Shown here in pieces: positions 23,976 through 32,746 of a stretch of 57,761 bases of DNA (positions are counted from its first letter, which is position 1; every line of letters begins with the position of its first letter). This DNA comes from Bradyrhizobiaceae bacterium (GTDB lineage Bacteria > Pseudomonadota > Alphaproteobacteria > Rhizobiales > Xanthobacteraceae). Location: contig CANKBJ010000006.1 in NCBI GenBank assembly GCA_947479905.1, positions 1-57,761 on the forward strand, in the 5' to 3' direction. The notes beneath the pieces were generated by a model. That model made no database searches and was not told the origin of the DNA. It worked only from the letters and a program-made list of their open reading frames with translations. Both the position numbers and the translations under genes were made by a program.

Positions 23976-24460
23976 CACAGCTTGAAAGCCTTGCCGAAAA
24001 AGTCGCCGCGCGTCTCATTGCGCGAAAGGAAACGATCGCGATTGCCGAGTCTTCAACCGGCGGGCTGATCGCCGCGGCCTTGCTGGCGGTGCCCGGCGCA
24101 TCGGCCTATTTCATCGGCGGAGCGGTGGTCTACACCAAAGCGTCGCGTGCGGCTTTACTTGGTATTGGTGATGCCGAAATGACCGGTATGCGTCCATCGA
24201 CCGAAGCCTACGCGCTGCTTTGCGCCCGCATGGTTCGGCACAAGATGGCGGCGACGTGGGCGTTAAGCGAAACAGGCGCGACCGGGCCGTCGGGCAATCG
24301 CTATGGCGATGCCGCCGGCCACACTTGCGTCGCGGTGGCCGGACCGCGTGAGATGGCCGCGACTTTGGAAACCGGCAGCGCCGAGCGCCGGGCGAATATG
24401 GATGCCTTTGCTCGGCGCGGGCTTGATCTGCTTTTGGAATCGTTGTCGGCGAAGACCTGA
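23972..24460 (+). CDS. CinA family (PncC-like) amidohydrolase
   Basis: The 162-residue protein is a stand-alone CinA C-terminal domain, the PncC form that deamidates nicotinamide mononucleotide in E. coli. The start AIAESSTGGLIAAALLAVPG matches the AESCTGG block, with Ser in place of Cys. The second block SETGATGPSGNRYGDAAGHT replaces the usual GIAGPGGG and marks a divergent subgroup, so the substrate may not be NMN. The ATG (23972) overlaps the previous stop in ATGA form. The upstream operon partners RidA and an aminotransferase suggest that it acts on a nitrogen compound of the same pathway. Confidence 0.75.
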   Translation: MTQLESLAEKVAARLIARKETIAIAESSTGGLIAAALLAVPGASAYFIGGAVVYTKASRAALLGIGDAEMTGMRPSTEAYALLCARMVRHKMAATWALSETGATGPSGNRYGDAAGHTCVAVAGPREMAATLETGSAERRANMDAFARRGLDLLLESLSAKT

Positions 24461-24471
24461 GCGCTAGGACG

Positions 24472-25203
24472 TCACGCGGCCAGTTGCCGCAGCTTGTCGA
24501 TATTCAAAATTTTCAGCGAGCGCTCAGAATATTCGACCAGGCTGCCGTTGCGGAAGGCGTTGATGACTTTGCTCACATAGACGGTGGTGAGCCCGGTTGC
24601 GTCGGCAATATGCGTCTGGCGCAAAGGAAACTCGATGGCGCCGTCTTCGATCATGTCGGCCTTTTCCATGCGGCTCCAGATGTCGAGCATCAGCCGGGCA
24701 ATTCGGCCGGTCGCGGTGCGGCGGCCGAGATCGGCAATCAGTTGATCGGCGCGGTTTCGTTCGTCGTTATAGGCCGACAATAGTTTATCGAATATCGGCG
24801 GCACCATTGTCATCGCCGCGCGCAGTTGCGCCAGGTCGAAGGTGCGATATGTGCCGCGGGTGATTGCGTCGATCGACAGATGCAGCTTTCGGTCGAATAG
24901 CAGCCGGCAGGTCACCAGTTCGCCCGGCACAATGAAGGACAATATCTGCCGCCGGCCATTCGATAGCTTCATGATGCTGGTCGCCCAGCCGTCGCAGATC
25001 ACCGGAACACCGTCGAGTGTTTCGTTCTGGTGAAAAATTGTGCGCCGCGCCGCGAAGTTGGATTTCTTCTGCTGGATGGTGGTCTCGCCCGTGTAGGGGC
25101 GTTCCCACCCCATGTCGATCAACACGTTGCAGAGTCCCAAGCCGCGCATGATGCAGTGTGAACAGCCGGGCTTCTGGTCGGGCGGACACAGGGGGGCGGT
25201 CAT
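24472..25203 (-). CDS. Crp/Fnr family transcriptional regulator (second of a tandem pair)
   Basis: The 243-residue protein has a cyclic-nucleotide-binding-type beta roll (about 45-140), a dimer helix and a C-terminal winged helix (FPLRQTHIADATGLTTVYVS and following). Its N terminus carries cysteines at 6, 14, 17 and 25, and another at 70 in VICDGWA. The CX2CX7C spacing is identical to that in its upstream neighbour, so an iron-sulfur or redox sensor is possible but not proven. The start ATG shares one base with the stop of the first regulator (TAATG). The arginine/glutamate residues needed for cAMP are not seen. Confidence 0.85.
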   Translation of the reverse strand: MTAPLCPPDQKPGCSHCIMRGLGLCNVLIDMGWERPYTGETTIQQKKSNFAARRTIFHQNETLDGVPVICDGWATSIMKLSNGRRQILSFIVPGELVTCRLLFDRKLHLSIDAITRGTYRTFDLAQLRAAMTMVPPIFDKLLSAYNDERNRADQLIADLGRRTATGRIARLMLDIWSRMEKADMIEDGAIEFPLRQTHIADATGLTTVYVSKVINAFRNGSLVEYSERSLKILNIDKLRQLAA

Positions 25204-25985
25204 TATCGAATTGCTACCAACACGAGCTTAGCAAGCCTTTGCGGATCGAGAATTGTGACTTCTTCTTTCGACAGGTCAATTACTCGATCGTCCCGCAAAA
25301 TGCGAATCGCTTCTTCGACATCTTTGGGCGTCAGCCCGGTCGCGTCCGCGATCTCGATATTAGTTAACGGGAACGGATAGGCTTTGCCGCCTCTGCCGAT
25401 GCCGCGCGCCGCCATGCGATCGACCAGACGGCCGATGAAGGCCGCGATGCGGGTCGCCGCGTCCGGCGCGGTCAGGTTGATCGATGTTGTGGCCATTTCC
25501 TCGACTTCGGCCGAGCACAGGGTTCCGAAGGCTTCGCAGACGTCCGGATTTTCGGAAAGTTCCCTTTTGATGCCGTCGCTGCCGAACTGACAGATGCGGG
25601 CATCGGTCGCGGCCTGTACCGAAAACGCCGATTGGCTGTTGAACAGCGCGAACGCCGAGAAAAGGTCGCCCGGCAGCAGCACGGACAGGATTTGCCGGCG
25701 ACCGTCGGCGAAGCGATAGAAGCGATAGGCCCAGCCGCGACACAGCACGTAAGGGCCCGGAATGAATTGCGCGCCGCTTTCCTGGATGACGGAGTTCTTC
25801 TCGACATTGAAGAATATTTGCGGGATTTCGGTTTTCGGCGTCGGTGCGCCGTTGCCTACCCGGTCCGTCAGCGTGCTGCAGAAGCTCGATCCACGAACGT
25901 CGCAATCACGGCACGGCCAGGCCAGTTGCCGTTCAAGTTTCACCAAAGCACCTGGAAAATGTGTTGTTTGCGGTCGCAAAGTCAT
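25203..25985 (-). CDS. Crp/Fnr family transcriptional regulator (first of a tandem pair)
   Basis: The 260-residue protein has the same layout as the next gene: N-terminal cysteines 25, 28 and 36 (CRDCDVRGSSFC, CX2CX7C), Cys82 in VLCRGWA, a beta-roll sensor with GRRQILSVLLPGDLFSAF, and a winged helix (FPLTNIEIADATGLTPKDVE). The two proteins are clearly divergent paralogues and are translated from one message. The pattern recalls FNR-type [4Fe-4S] regulators but with seven, not five, residues between the second and third Cys. Targets are unknown; cydAB, petABC or the operon itself are reasonable guesses. An inverted repeat lies upstream. Confidence 0.85.
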   Translation of the reverse strand: MTLRPQTTHFPGALVKLERQLAWPCRDCDVRGSSFCSTLTDRVGNGAPTPKTEIPQIFFNVEKNSVIQESGAQFIPGPYVLCRGWAYRFYRFADGRRQILSVLLPGDLFSAFALFNSQSAFSVQAATDARICQFGSDGIKRELSENPDVCEAFGTLCSAEVEEMATTSINLTAPDAATRIAAFIGRLVDRMAARGIGRGGKAYPFPLTNIEIADATGLTPKDVEEAIRILRDDRVIDLSKEEVTILDPQRLAKLVLVAIR

Positions 25986-26038
25986 CCCATGTAAAGTCTT
26001 TGAGATTTGTCGGGAACCGGACTCACTAAACTATTTAG

Positions 26039-26052
26039 ACAAACTGGTTTGT
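26039..26052. promoter_or_regulatory. inverted repeat upstream of the Crp/Fnr pair
   Basis: ACAAAC-TG-GTTTGT is a perfect 6-bp inverted repeat 53 bp before the first regulator's start codon. It could be a site for a dimeric regulator, but it does not match the Fnr/FixK consensus TTGAT-N4-ATCAA. The remaining intergenic bases 25986-26153 hold no other structure I can name. Confidence 0.4.
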
Positions 26053-26153
26053 GCTTTTGCGAAAAGCAGCGCGGCCGGCGCGATACTACTCACGCGGGCA
26101 ATGCGTTGAATGGCACGGAAAGATTTTATTTCTGGATTGAAGTTTGAAGCGGC

Positions 26154-27311
<1,158 letters not shown>

Positions 27312-27426
27312 AGGCGACGCGGTCGGCAGACGCGGGACCTACAACCGACAGGCCTGCAATATGCGCACGCAAGGTGAAGAAACGGTTTATGTAGATGCCC
27401 CTGTTCAGTCGGCAAAATCTGCCTAT

Positions 27427-27441
27427 TTAACGAGGGGTTAG
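27427..27441. promoter_or_regulatory. CtrA-like box in the ccrM / metallopeptidase intergenic region
   Basis: TTAA (27427-27430), seven bases, then TTAG (27438-27441) fits the CtrA site TTAA-N7-TTAA with one mismatch. It lies 134 bp upstream of ccrM and 90 bp upstream of the divergent metallopeptidase. A second GTTAAC lies a few bases further on. CtrA control of ccrM is established in Caulobacter; here it is inferred. Confidence 0.5.
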
Positions 27442-27530
27442 CACTCGTTAACGGGAACGAAAAATCGCCCGATTGGACGCGGACGCAAAGCTACGCGATG
27501 ATCGAAATGCTCGTATGGGAGACGGCCTAA

Positions 27531-28469
27531 ATGCGTTGGGATGATTTTCGCCGCAGCGACAATGTCGAAGACGACCGCGACGGCGGCGGCGGCGGCGGAT
27601 TTGGCGGCGGCGGTTTCGGCCTGCCGGTCGGCGGCGGTGGTCTCGGCATCGGCACCGTTGTCGTGCTCGGTATCATCGGCTGGGCGCTCGGCATCGATCC
27701 GAGCGTCTTGATTGGCGGCGCCGAGATGGTCAACAACACCCGAACGCAATATCAGCAGCCATACCAGCAACCCAATCAGCAGCCGACCGGCCGCACCACA
27801 AAGCCTTCCGATAAAATGGGCGATTTCGTCTCCGCAGTGCTCGGCAACACCGAGGACGTCTGGACCAAGGTTTTCCAGGAGAGCAACCAGCAATATCGCG
27901 CGCCGCGTCTGCGTTTATTTGACGGACAGGTGCAAAGCGGATGCGGCGGCGCCTCGGCGTCGTCGGGGCCTTTCTATTGCCCGAACGACCGCCGAATTTA
28001 CATCGACACATCGTTCTTCCGCGAAATTGAAAACCGCTTCCGTGGCTGCAGTGGCAAGGCGTGCGAGTTCGCGCAGGCTTATGTGCTGGCGCATGAGGTC
28101 GGCCATCACGTCCAGAAGCAACTCGGCATTCTCGACAAGGCGCATCAGGCGCAGCAGTCTTCGGGAAATCGCGCGGCGGCCAACCGCATTCAGGTGCGGG
28201 TCGAATTGCAGGCCGACTGCTTTGCCGGTGTCTGGGCTAATCAATCGAACCAGCGCTGGAAGTCGGTCGAGCCGGGCGATGTCGAAGCCGCCTTGCAGAC
28301 CGCGGCGGCGATCGGCGACGACACGCTGCAGCGGCGCGCCGGGCGTTCGGTGGTGCCGGACTCGTTCACGCATGGGTCGGCGGCGCAGCGGCAACGCTGG
28401 TTCGATGCCGGCTTCAAGAGCGGCAAAGTCTCGGCGTGCAATACGTTCGCGCAAAACGTTCAATTGTAA
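27531..28469 (+). CDS. neutral zinc metallopeptidase (YpfJ family)
   Basis: The 312-residue protein has a very glycine-rich, low-complexity N terminus (residues 18-41), one membrane helix (about 42-60), a glutamine-rich linker (73-86) and a metallopeptidase-like domain with HEVGHHVQ (188-195). The second acidic block VELQADCFAGVWAN supplies further ligands, as in the zinc-in neutral peptidases of the YpfJ type. Paired cysteines (138/150 and 173/178) suggest an exported domain. It is divergent from ccrM and followed 28 bp later by moaB. Activity on proteins has not been shown for most members. Confidence 0.85.
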   Translation: MRWDDFRRSDNVEDDRDGGGGGGFGGGGFGLPVGGGGLGIGTVVVLGIIGWALGIDPSVLIGGAEMVNNTRTQYQQPYQQPNQQPTGRTTKPSDKMGDFVSAVLGNTEDVWTKVFQESNQQYRAPRLRLFDGQVQSGCGGASASSGPFYCPNDRRIYIDTSFFREIENRFRGCSGKACEFAQAYVLAHEVGHHVQKQLGILDKAHQAQQSSGNRAAANRIQVRVELQADCFAGVWANQSNQRWKSVEPGDVEAALQTAAAIGDDTLQRRAGRSVVPDSFTHGSAAQRQRWFDAGFKSGKVSACNTFAQNVQL

Positions 28470-28497
28470 AAGGCGCGCAGTTGTAAGGAGCATCGCC

Positions 28498-29061
28498 ATG
28501 CCCGGTCTCGACGAAACGCGCCAGTTCATCCCGCTCAAGATCGCGGTGCTGACCGTGTCCGACACACGGGAACTCGCCGACGACAAATCCGGCAACACGC
28601 TTGTCGAGCGCATTCGTGCCGCCGGTCACGTCGTGGCGGAACGCTCGATCGTCAAGGACGAGGTCAGCGAGATCCGCAAGAAGGTGAAGGCCTGGATCGA
28701 CGACAAGTTCATCGACGTCGTCATCTCGACCGGCGGCACCGGCTTCACCGGCCGCGACGTCACGCCGGAAGCGGTCGAGCCCTTGTTCGAGAAGCGGATG
28801 GACGGCTTCTCGACATTGTTCACGATGGTCAGCTATCCAAAGATCGGGACGTCGGCGATCCAGACCCGCGCCACCGCCGGCGTCGCCAACGCGACCTACA
28901 TCTTCTGCCTGCCGGGCTCGCCCGGCGCCTGCAAGGACGCCTGGGACGACATCCTCGTCCACCAACTCGACTATCGCTACCGGCCGTGCAATTTCGTGGA
29001 AATTCTGCCGAGGCTTGATGAGCACATGCGGCGGCCGAAAGCCAAAGGCGCGACGGCCTAA
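28498..29061 (+). CDS. moaB: molybdenum cofactor biosynthesis protein MoaB/Mog family
   Basis: MoaB/Mog proteins adenylylate molybdopterin before molybdenum insertion. The 187-residue product has the family core: LKIAVLTVSDTRELADDKSG (13-32), the molybdopterin-binding loop STGGTGFTGRDVTPEAVEPL, and the late segment CLPGSPGACKDAWDDIL. The ATG at 28498 lies 9 bp after AAGGAG. A longer frame reaching back into the metallopeptidase gene is only a shadow of that gene. Whether it is a functional Mog or a MoaB cannot be told here, as no other moa or moe gene is present. Confidence 0.92.
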   Translation: MPGLDETRQFIPLKIAVLTVSDTRELADDKSGNTLVERIRAAGHVVAERSIVKDEVSEIRKKVKAWIDDKFIDVVISTGGTGFTGRDVTPEAVEPLFEKRMDGFSTLFTMVSYPKIGTSAIQTRATAGVANATYIFCLPGSPGACKDAWDDILVHQLDYRYRPCNFVEILPRLDEHMRRPKAKGATA

Positions 29062-29067
29062 TTTGTC

Positions 29068-29156
29068 GTCCTCGCGAAGGCGAGGACCCATACGCCGTGC
29101 CCTATCGATGCGTCCCGGAGTATGGGTCCCGGGCCTCGCGTGCGCTCGCCCGGGAC
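29068..29156. repeat. composite palindromic repeat after moaB
   Basis: The left hairpin GTCCTCGC-GAAG-GCGAGGAC (29068-29087) is followed by CCATA, and the right part begins TATGGG and contains GTCCCGGGC / GCCCGGGAC (29126-29156). The inner GACCCATA and TATGGGTC also pair, so the whole forms a larger cruciform. The same layout occurs at 30174-30336. Confidence 0.7.
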
Positions 29157-29184
29157 GACAGTCTGCGATCCAATCGCACAAATG

Positions 29185-30120
29185 TTACAAATCCATATCC
29201 CAGAATTCCGCCACCACATCCTTGCCCCATGTGTGCCGCTTTTCGCTCGACGTCAGCGTGAAGCCGGCTTTCTGGTAGATGTGCCGCGCGGCGGTGAGGA
29301 TGCTGTGCGTCCACAGCGTGATCTTCTTGTACCCGGCCTCGCGCGCGAACCGCACGCATTCGTCGGTCAGCCGCGCACCGAGACCGAGGCCGCGGCCTTT
29401 CGGATCGACCAGCAACAGGCGGATGCGCGCGGTATCGGGCGCAGCATCTTTCACCAGCATGACGCAGCCGACGTTCTCGCCGTTTACGTCGGCGATCCAG
29501 CAGCGCTCGCAAGACGGATCATTGTTGTTGACGAAGTCAGCGACGATCTGCGCGCACAGACCCTCGAACGGATCGCCCCAGCCGTATTCGTGCGCATAAT
29601 TGACCGCGTGCGCGGCGACCATCCAGCCGAAGTCGCCATGTCTGGGCGCGCGCAAGGTGTAAGTCGCCGGAACAGGCGCGTCGCCCGCGAGCAGGGTCTC
29701 GATCGTTTGCATCGCGCCGACCAGTTGCGCCTGCCTGGCGGCATCGAGCTTTGCCAGCATCGCCGCGACGGTGTTCTGCGATCTCTTTTCCGCCGGCGCA
29801 TAGACTTTGCGGCCTTGCGCGGTCAGCGCAAGGTGGCTTTGCCGTGCGTCGGTCTTCGACGTTTTTCGGCTGACCAGGCCTTTCTTCTCGAAATCGCGCA
29901 GCAGGCGCGACAGGTACCCGGCGTCGAGATCGAGCGTGCGGACAATGTCGCTGGCGGTCAGGTCGTCGCCTTTCGACAATTCGTACAGCACGCGCATTTC
30001 GCCGAGCGAGTAGGGGCTGTCGAGATAGTTTTTGCGCAGGACGCCGATCTGCCGCGTGTAGAAGCGGTTGAAGCGGCGCACCGAATCGATGCGGGCGGGG
30101 TCCGGGTGGTCGGCTTTCAT
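29185..30120 (-). CDS. MarR-type regulator fused to a GNAT acetyltransferase
   Basis: The 311-residue protein has a winged-helix MarR domain in its first 150 residues (VLYELSKGDDLTASDIVRTL, GYLSRLLRDFEKKGLVSRK) and a GNAT domain at about 160-311. The acetyl-CoA loop is seen in PKGRGLGLGARLTDECVRFA, followed by LWTHSILTAARHIYQKAGF. Such fusions are common and presumably acetylate a small molecule sensed or modified with the DNA-binding half; the substrate is unknown. An ATG at 30120 is used, although a GTG 9 bp upstream is possible. A palindromic operator lies 22 bp before the start, suggesting autoregulation. Confidence 0.85.
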   Translation of the reverse strand: MKADHPDPARIDSVRRFNRFYTRQIGVLRKNYLDSPYSLGEMRVLYELSKGDDLTASDIVRTLDLDAGYLSRLLRDFEKKGLVSRKTSKTDARQSHLALTAQGRKVYAPAEKRSQNTVAAMLAKLDAARQAQLVGAMQTIETLLAGDAPVPATYTLRAPRHGDFGWMVAAHAVNYAHEYGWGDPFEGLCAQIVADFVNNNDPSCERCWIADVNGENVGCVMLVKDAAPDTARIRLLLVDPKGRGLGLGARLTDECVRFAREAGYKKITLWTHSILTAARHIYQKAGFTLTSSEKRHTWGKDVVAEFWDMDL

Positions 30121-30141
30121 GGCGCGCACAGCGTCGGCCAG

Positions 30142-30162
30142 ATAGTTGACTAAGTCAAGTAT
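30142..30162. promoter_or_regulatory. operator-like palindrome of the MarR-GNAT gene
   Basis: The core TTGACT-A-AGTCAA (30146-30158) is a perfect 6-bp inverted repeat, extended on both sides with one mismatch to 10-bp arms. MarR proteins bind such palindromes near their own start codons, so autoregulation is likely. Confidence 0.6.
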
Positions 30163-30173
30163 ATGATCTTGTC

Positions 30174-30336
30174 GTCCCCGCGCAGGCGGGGACCCATACT
30201 CTGCGGCGTGAGCTTGGGGCTAAGCCGAAGCTGTCCTTCGTCGTCTGCTCGTTTCCGTCGAAAGATCTGAGGTTATGGGTCCCCGCCCATAGGCAGAGCA
30301 AAGCGACGCCGTCCTACGGACGGCTATGGCGGGGAC
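30174..30336. repeat. composite palindromic repeat with a nested hairpin
   Basis: The left hairpin is GTCCCCGC-GCAG-GCGGGGAC (30174-30193) followed by CCATA; the right half starts TATGG and has GTCCCCGCC (30279-30287) and its complement GCGGGGAC (30329-30336). In place of a short loop the right hairpin contains 41 bp (30288-30328) bounded by CATAG and CTATG, with its own stem GCCGTCC-TAC-GGACGGC (30308-30324). The middle (30198-30274) is unstructured to my eye. Confidence 0.65.
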
Positions 30337-30341
30337 GACGG

Positions 30342-30920
30342 CTAACCGACCGTCCTCGCCGCCGCGCCCAGCATCGTTACCCGCCGCCGGCCGATTTTGC
30401 GCAGCATCGCCGCCTCGGGCTCGGACCCGTCGGGATGGCCGCCGAGAGAATCGTAAAACCGCCGCGCGATCAGCAGGCCCTGTTCCGGCCGCGCGCCGCC
30501 GCCGAGCATCACCCGCAGTAGCGCCAATACTTCCGACAGGCCGGGCCGCAACAGATCGGCGGCCCCGGGCGGGCGAAACACCGCGGCGCGGCCGGCGTCG
30601 TCGAGGCGGCTGGCGGCTTCCATGAAGCGCTCGCAGGCCGCGATCCAGCCCGGCTCGGGCACGCAGCCAGGACGCAGAAACATCAGCCATGGCGTGCGCG
30701 TGCCACGCGCCGTCTCGCGCAGCCGCGCGGCCAGCGGCGCTTCCATGCGGATAAACCGGCAGCCGGCGATGTCGGCGACCTGTTCGGTGTCGTCGCTCGA
30801 GCCAGCGTCGACCACCACCACCTCGCTGATCAAGCCGCTCATCGCGCCCGGCACGAGGGCGGCCAAGGTCGGCACCAGCAGGCGCTCCGATTCGTGGGTG
30901 GGAATGACGACGCTGAGCAT
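30342..30920 (-). CDS. glycosyltransferase family 2 protein (short)
   Basis: The 192-residue protein opens MLSVVIPTHESERLLVPTLA and continues ISEVVVVDAGSSDDTEQVAD, the nucleotide-sugar-binding half of a GT2 (GT-A fold). After about residue 115 the similarity fades, with no clear acceptor domain and no membrane segment. The ATG at 30920 follows GGAAG; 17 residues further upstream in frame lack homology. The acceptor is unknown. It is divergent from the radical SAM gene. Its shortness suggests either a minimal enzyme or loss of the C-terminal part. Confidence 0.75.
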   Translation of the reverse strand: MLSVVIPTHESERLLVPTLAALVPGAMSGLISEVVVVDAGSSDDTEQVADIAGCRFIRMEAPLAARLRETARGTRTPWLMFLRPGCVPEPGWIAACERFMEAASRLDDAGRAAVFRPPGAADLLRPGLSEVLALLRVMLGGGARPEQGLLIARRFYDSLGGHPDGSEPEAAMLRKIGRRRVTMLGAAARTVG

Positions 30921-31064
30921 GGAACTTCCGGCCTGTGGATGGGGTTGCCACCATATCATGTGGGAATTCAATTCCGTCCCACGAGATCGGGCATTTAGTG
31001 GACGAATTTGCGTTTTTCAAAAATTGTTCTTGTTATGTTCACTCTGGCTCACTAGGTTGGATCC

Positions 31065-32285
31065 ATGGCTAGATCAACTTCAGCCTTGAAACGCCCGCTG
31101 GCGTCACCCGGTTTTGCCGACCGGGTAACGGAGCTGCCCTCCGCGCCGGCGGGTGTCGCAATTTCAGAGCGCGGCGTTCGCGTCGATGATGCCACCGGCC
31201 TGCTCGGCGTCGTCGTCGAGCATGAACGGCGCAAAGGCCGCGGCGCGCAGTCGAATGCCTCCGGCCGCTACGAGCCCTTGGCGCGCATTGCCTTCGATGA
31301 TGGCTGGCGCTCGCTCGACGAACTGCCGCCGTTCAAGACCACGGTGCAGGCGGACGCCACCCGCAAGATCATCACCCGCAACGATTCCCCCGATATCGGC
31401 TTCGACCGCTCGATCAATCCCTATCGCGGCTGCGAGCACGGCTGCGTCTATTGCTTCGCGCGGCCGACGCACGCTTATCTTGGACTGTCGCCGGGCCTGG
31501 ATTTCGAATCCAAGCTGTTCGTCAAGCCGGAAGCCGCCGAGCTTCTGGCAAAGGAACTGGCGTCGCCGAATTATTCGCCCAGGGTGATCGCCATCGGCAC
31601 CAATACCGACCCGTATCAGCCGATCGAGCGGCGCTACAAGGTCATGCGCCGCATCCTCGAAGTGCTCGACCGCGCCGGCCATCCGGTTGGCATCGTCACC
31701 AAGTCGGCGCTGGTGCTGCGCGATCTCGATATTCTCGCCCGCATGGCCGAGCGCAATCTCGCCAAGGTCGCGCTGTCCGTGACCACGCTCGATCCGGAAC
31801 TGGCGCGCAAGATGGAGCCGCGCGCGGCGGCGCCGCTGCGGCGGCTGGAAACCTTGCGCGCGCTCGCGCAGGCCGGCGTGCCGACCACGGTGATGGTCGC
31901 GCCGATCATTCCGGCGCTCAACGACAGCGAAATCCAACGCATCCTCGATCGCGCGCAGGCCGTTGGCGTCAGGGAAGCGGGCTACGTCATGTTGCGCCTG
32001 CCATTGGAAGTGCGCGATCTGTTCCGCGAATGGCTGGTGACGAATTATCCCGACCGGGCGCGGCATGTGTTCAAGCTGATCCGCGATATGCGCGACGGCA
32101 AGGATTACGACTCGGAGTGGGGCAAGCGCATGAAGGGCACCGGGCCCTATGCCTGGCTGATCGGCCGGCGTTTCGAGGTGGCCTGCGAAAGACTCGGCCT
32201 CAACAAAAAGAAACAGAAGCTGTCGACCGACCATTTCCGCCATCCCAAGCCGGATGACGCGCAATTGAGCCTGTTTGCCTCATGA
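31065..32285 (+). CDS. PA0069 family radical SAM protein
   Basis: The 406-residue protein carries the radical SAM cluster motif CEHGCVYC (123-130, CX3CX2C) inside INPYRGCEHGCVYCFARPTH, and SPGLDFESKLFVKPEAAELL after it. That sequence family is called PA0069-type; some members resemble spore photoproduct lyase-like enzymes, but no substrate is established. The core barrel continues with GTNTDPYQPIER and KSALVLRDLDIL. The 80-residue N-terminal extension is less conserved. It overlaps the VOC gene by 4 bp (ATGA). Confidence 0.88.
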   Translation: MARSTSALKRPLASPGFADRVTELPSAPAGVAISERGVRVDDATGLLGVVVEHERRKGRGAQSNASGRYEPLARIAFDDGWRSLDELPPFKTTVQADATRKIITRNDSPDIGFDRSINPYRGCEHGCVYCFARPTHAYLGLSPGLDFESKLFVKPEAAELLAKELASPNYSPRVIAIGTNTDPYQPIERRYKVMRRILEVLDRAGHPVGIVTKSALVLRDLDILARMAERNLAKVALSVTTLDPELARKMEPRAAAPLRRLETLRALAQAGVPTTVMVAPIIPALNDSEIQRILDRAQAVGVREAGYVMLRLPLEVRDLFREWLVTNYPDRARHVFKLIRDMRDGKDYDSEWGKRMKGTGPYAWLIGRRFEVACERLGLNKKKQKLSTDHFRHPKPDDAQLSLFAS

Positions 32286-32722
32286 GCGACCCGCAAGCCG
32301 TCCTGTCGCTGGTGACGCTCGGCGTTGCCGATTTGAATCGCTCGATCGCTTTTTACGAAGCGCTCGGTTTCCGGCGCAAGGCGCAGGCGGTCGAAGGCGT
32401 CGGCTTTTTCCTCGCCGGCGCCTGCGCTATTTCGGTCTTCCCATCCGAGGAGTTGGCCAAGGACGCCGGCATAGGCTTCAAAGATTTGTCGCCGGCCTTT
32501 CGCGGCGTGTCGCTGGCCTGGAATTGCCATTCCAAACCGGAGGTCGACGCGGCCATCGACCGCGCCTATCGCGCCGGCGCGACGATTCAGAAATCGGCCG
32601 TCGACACCTTCTGGGGCGGGTATTCCGGTTACTTCTTCGACCCCGATGGCCATCTCTGGGAGGTCGCGTTCAATCCCGATTTTCCGCTCACCGAAGACGG
32701 CCGGCTGACGTTGCCGGCCTAG
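32282..32722 (+). CDS. VOC family (glyoxalase/bleomycin-resistance-like) protein
   Basis: The 146-residue protein is a vicinal-oxygen-chelate fold: LSLVTLGVADLNRSIAFYEA at the start, AISVFPSEELAKDAG in the middle and SGYFFDPDGHLWEVAFNPDF near the end. The pattern of two paired beta-alpha-beta-beta-beta units is typical. It is translationally coupled to the radical SAM gene upstream. The FDPDGHLWEVAFNPD block is that of the common uncharacterised VOC group. Substrate unknown; it is convergent with the Bug protein gene. Confidence 0.82.
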   Translation: MSDPQAVLSLVTLGVADLNRSIAFYEALGFRRKAQAVEGVGFFLAGACAISVFPSEELAKDAGIGFKDLSPAFRGVSLAWNCHSKPEVDAAIDRAYRAGATIQKSAVDTFWGGYSGYFFDPDGHLWEVAFNPDFPLTEDGRLTLPA

Positions 32723-32746
32723 TTTTTCAGCGCGCCCGCCGGCGAG

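Noticed and set aside
27712-28497. Upstream in-frame extension of moaB
   Set aside because: It overlaps the metallopeptidase gene in another phase; the ATG at 28498 has an AAGGAG site and starts the family homology.
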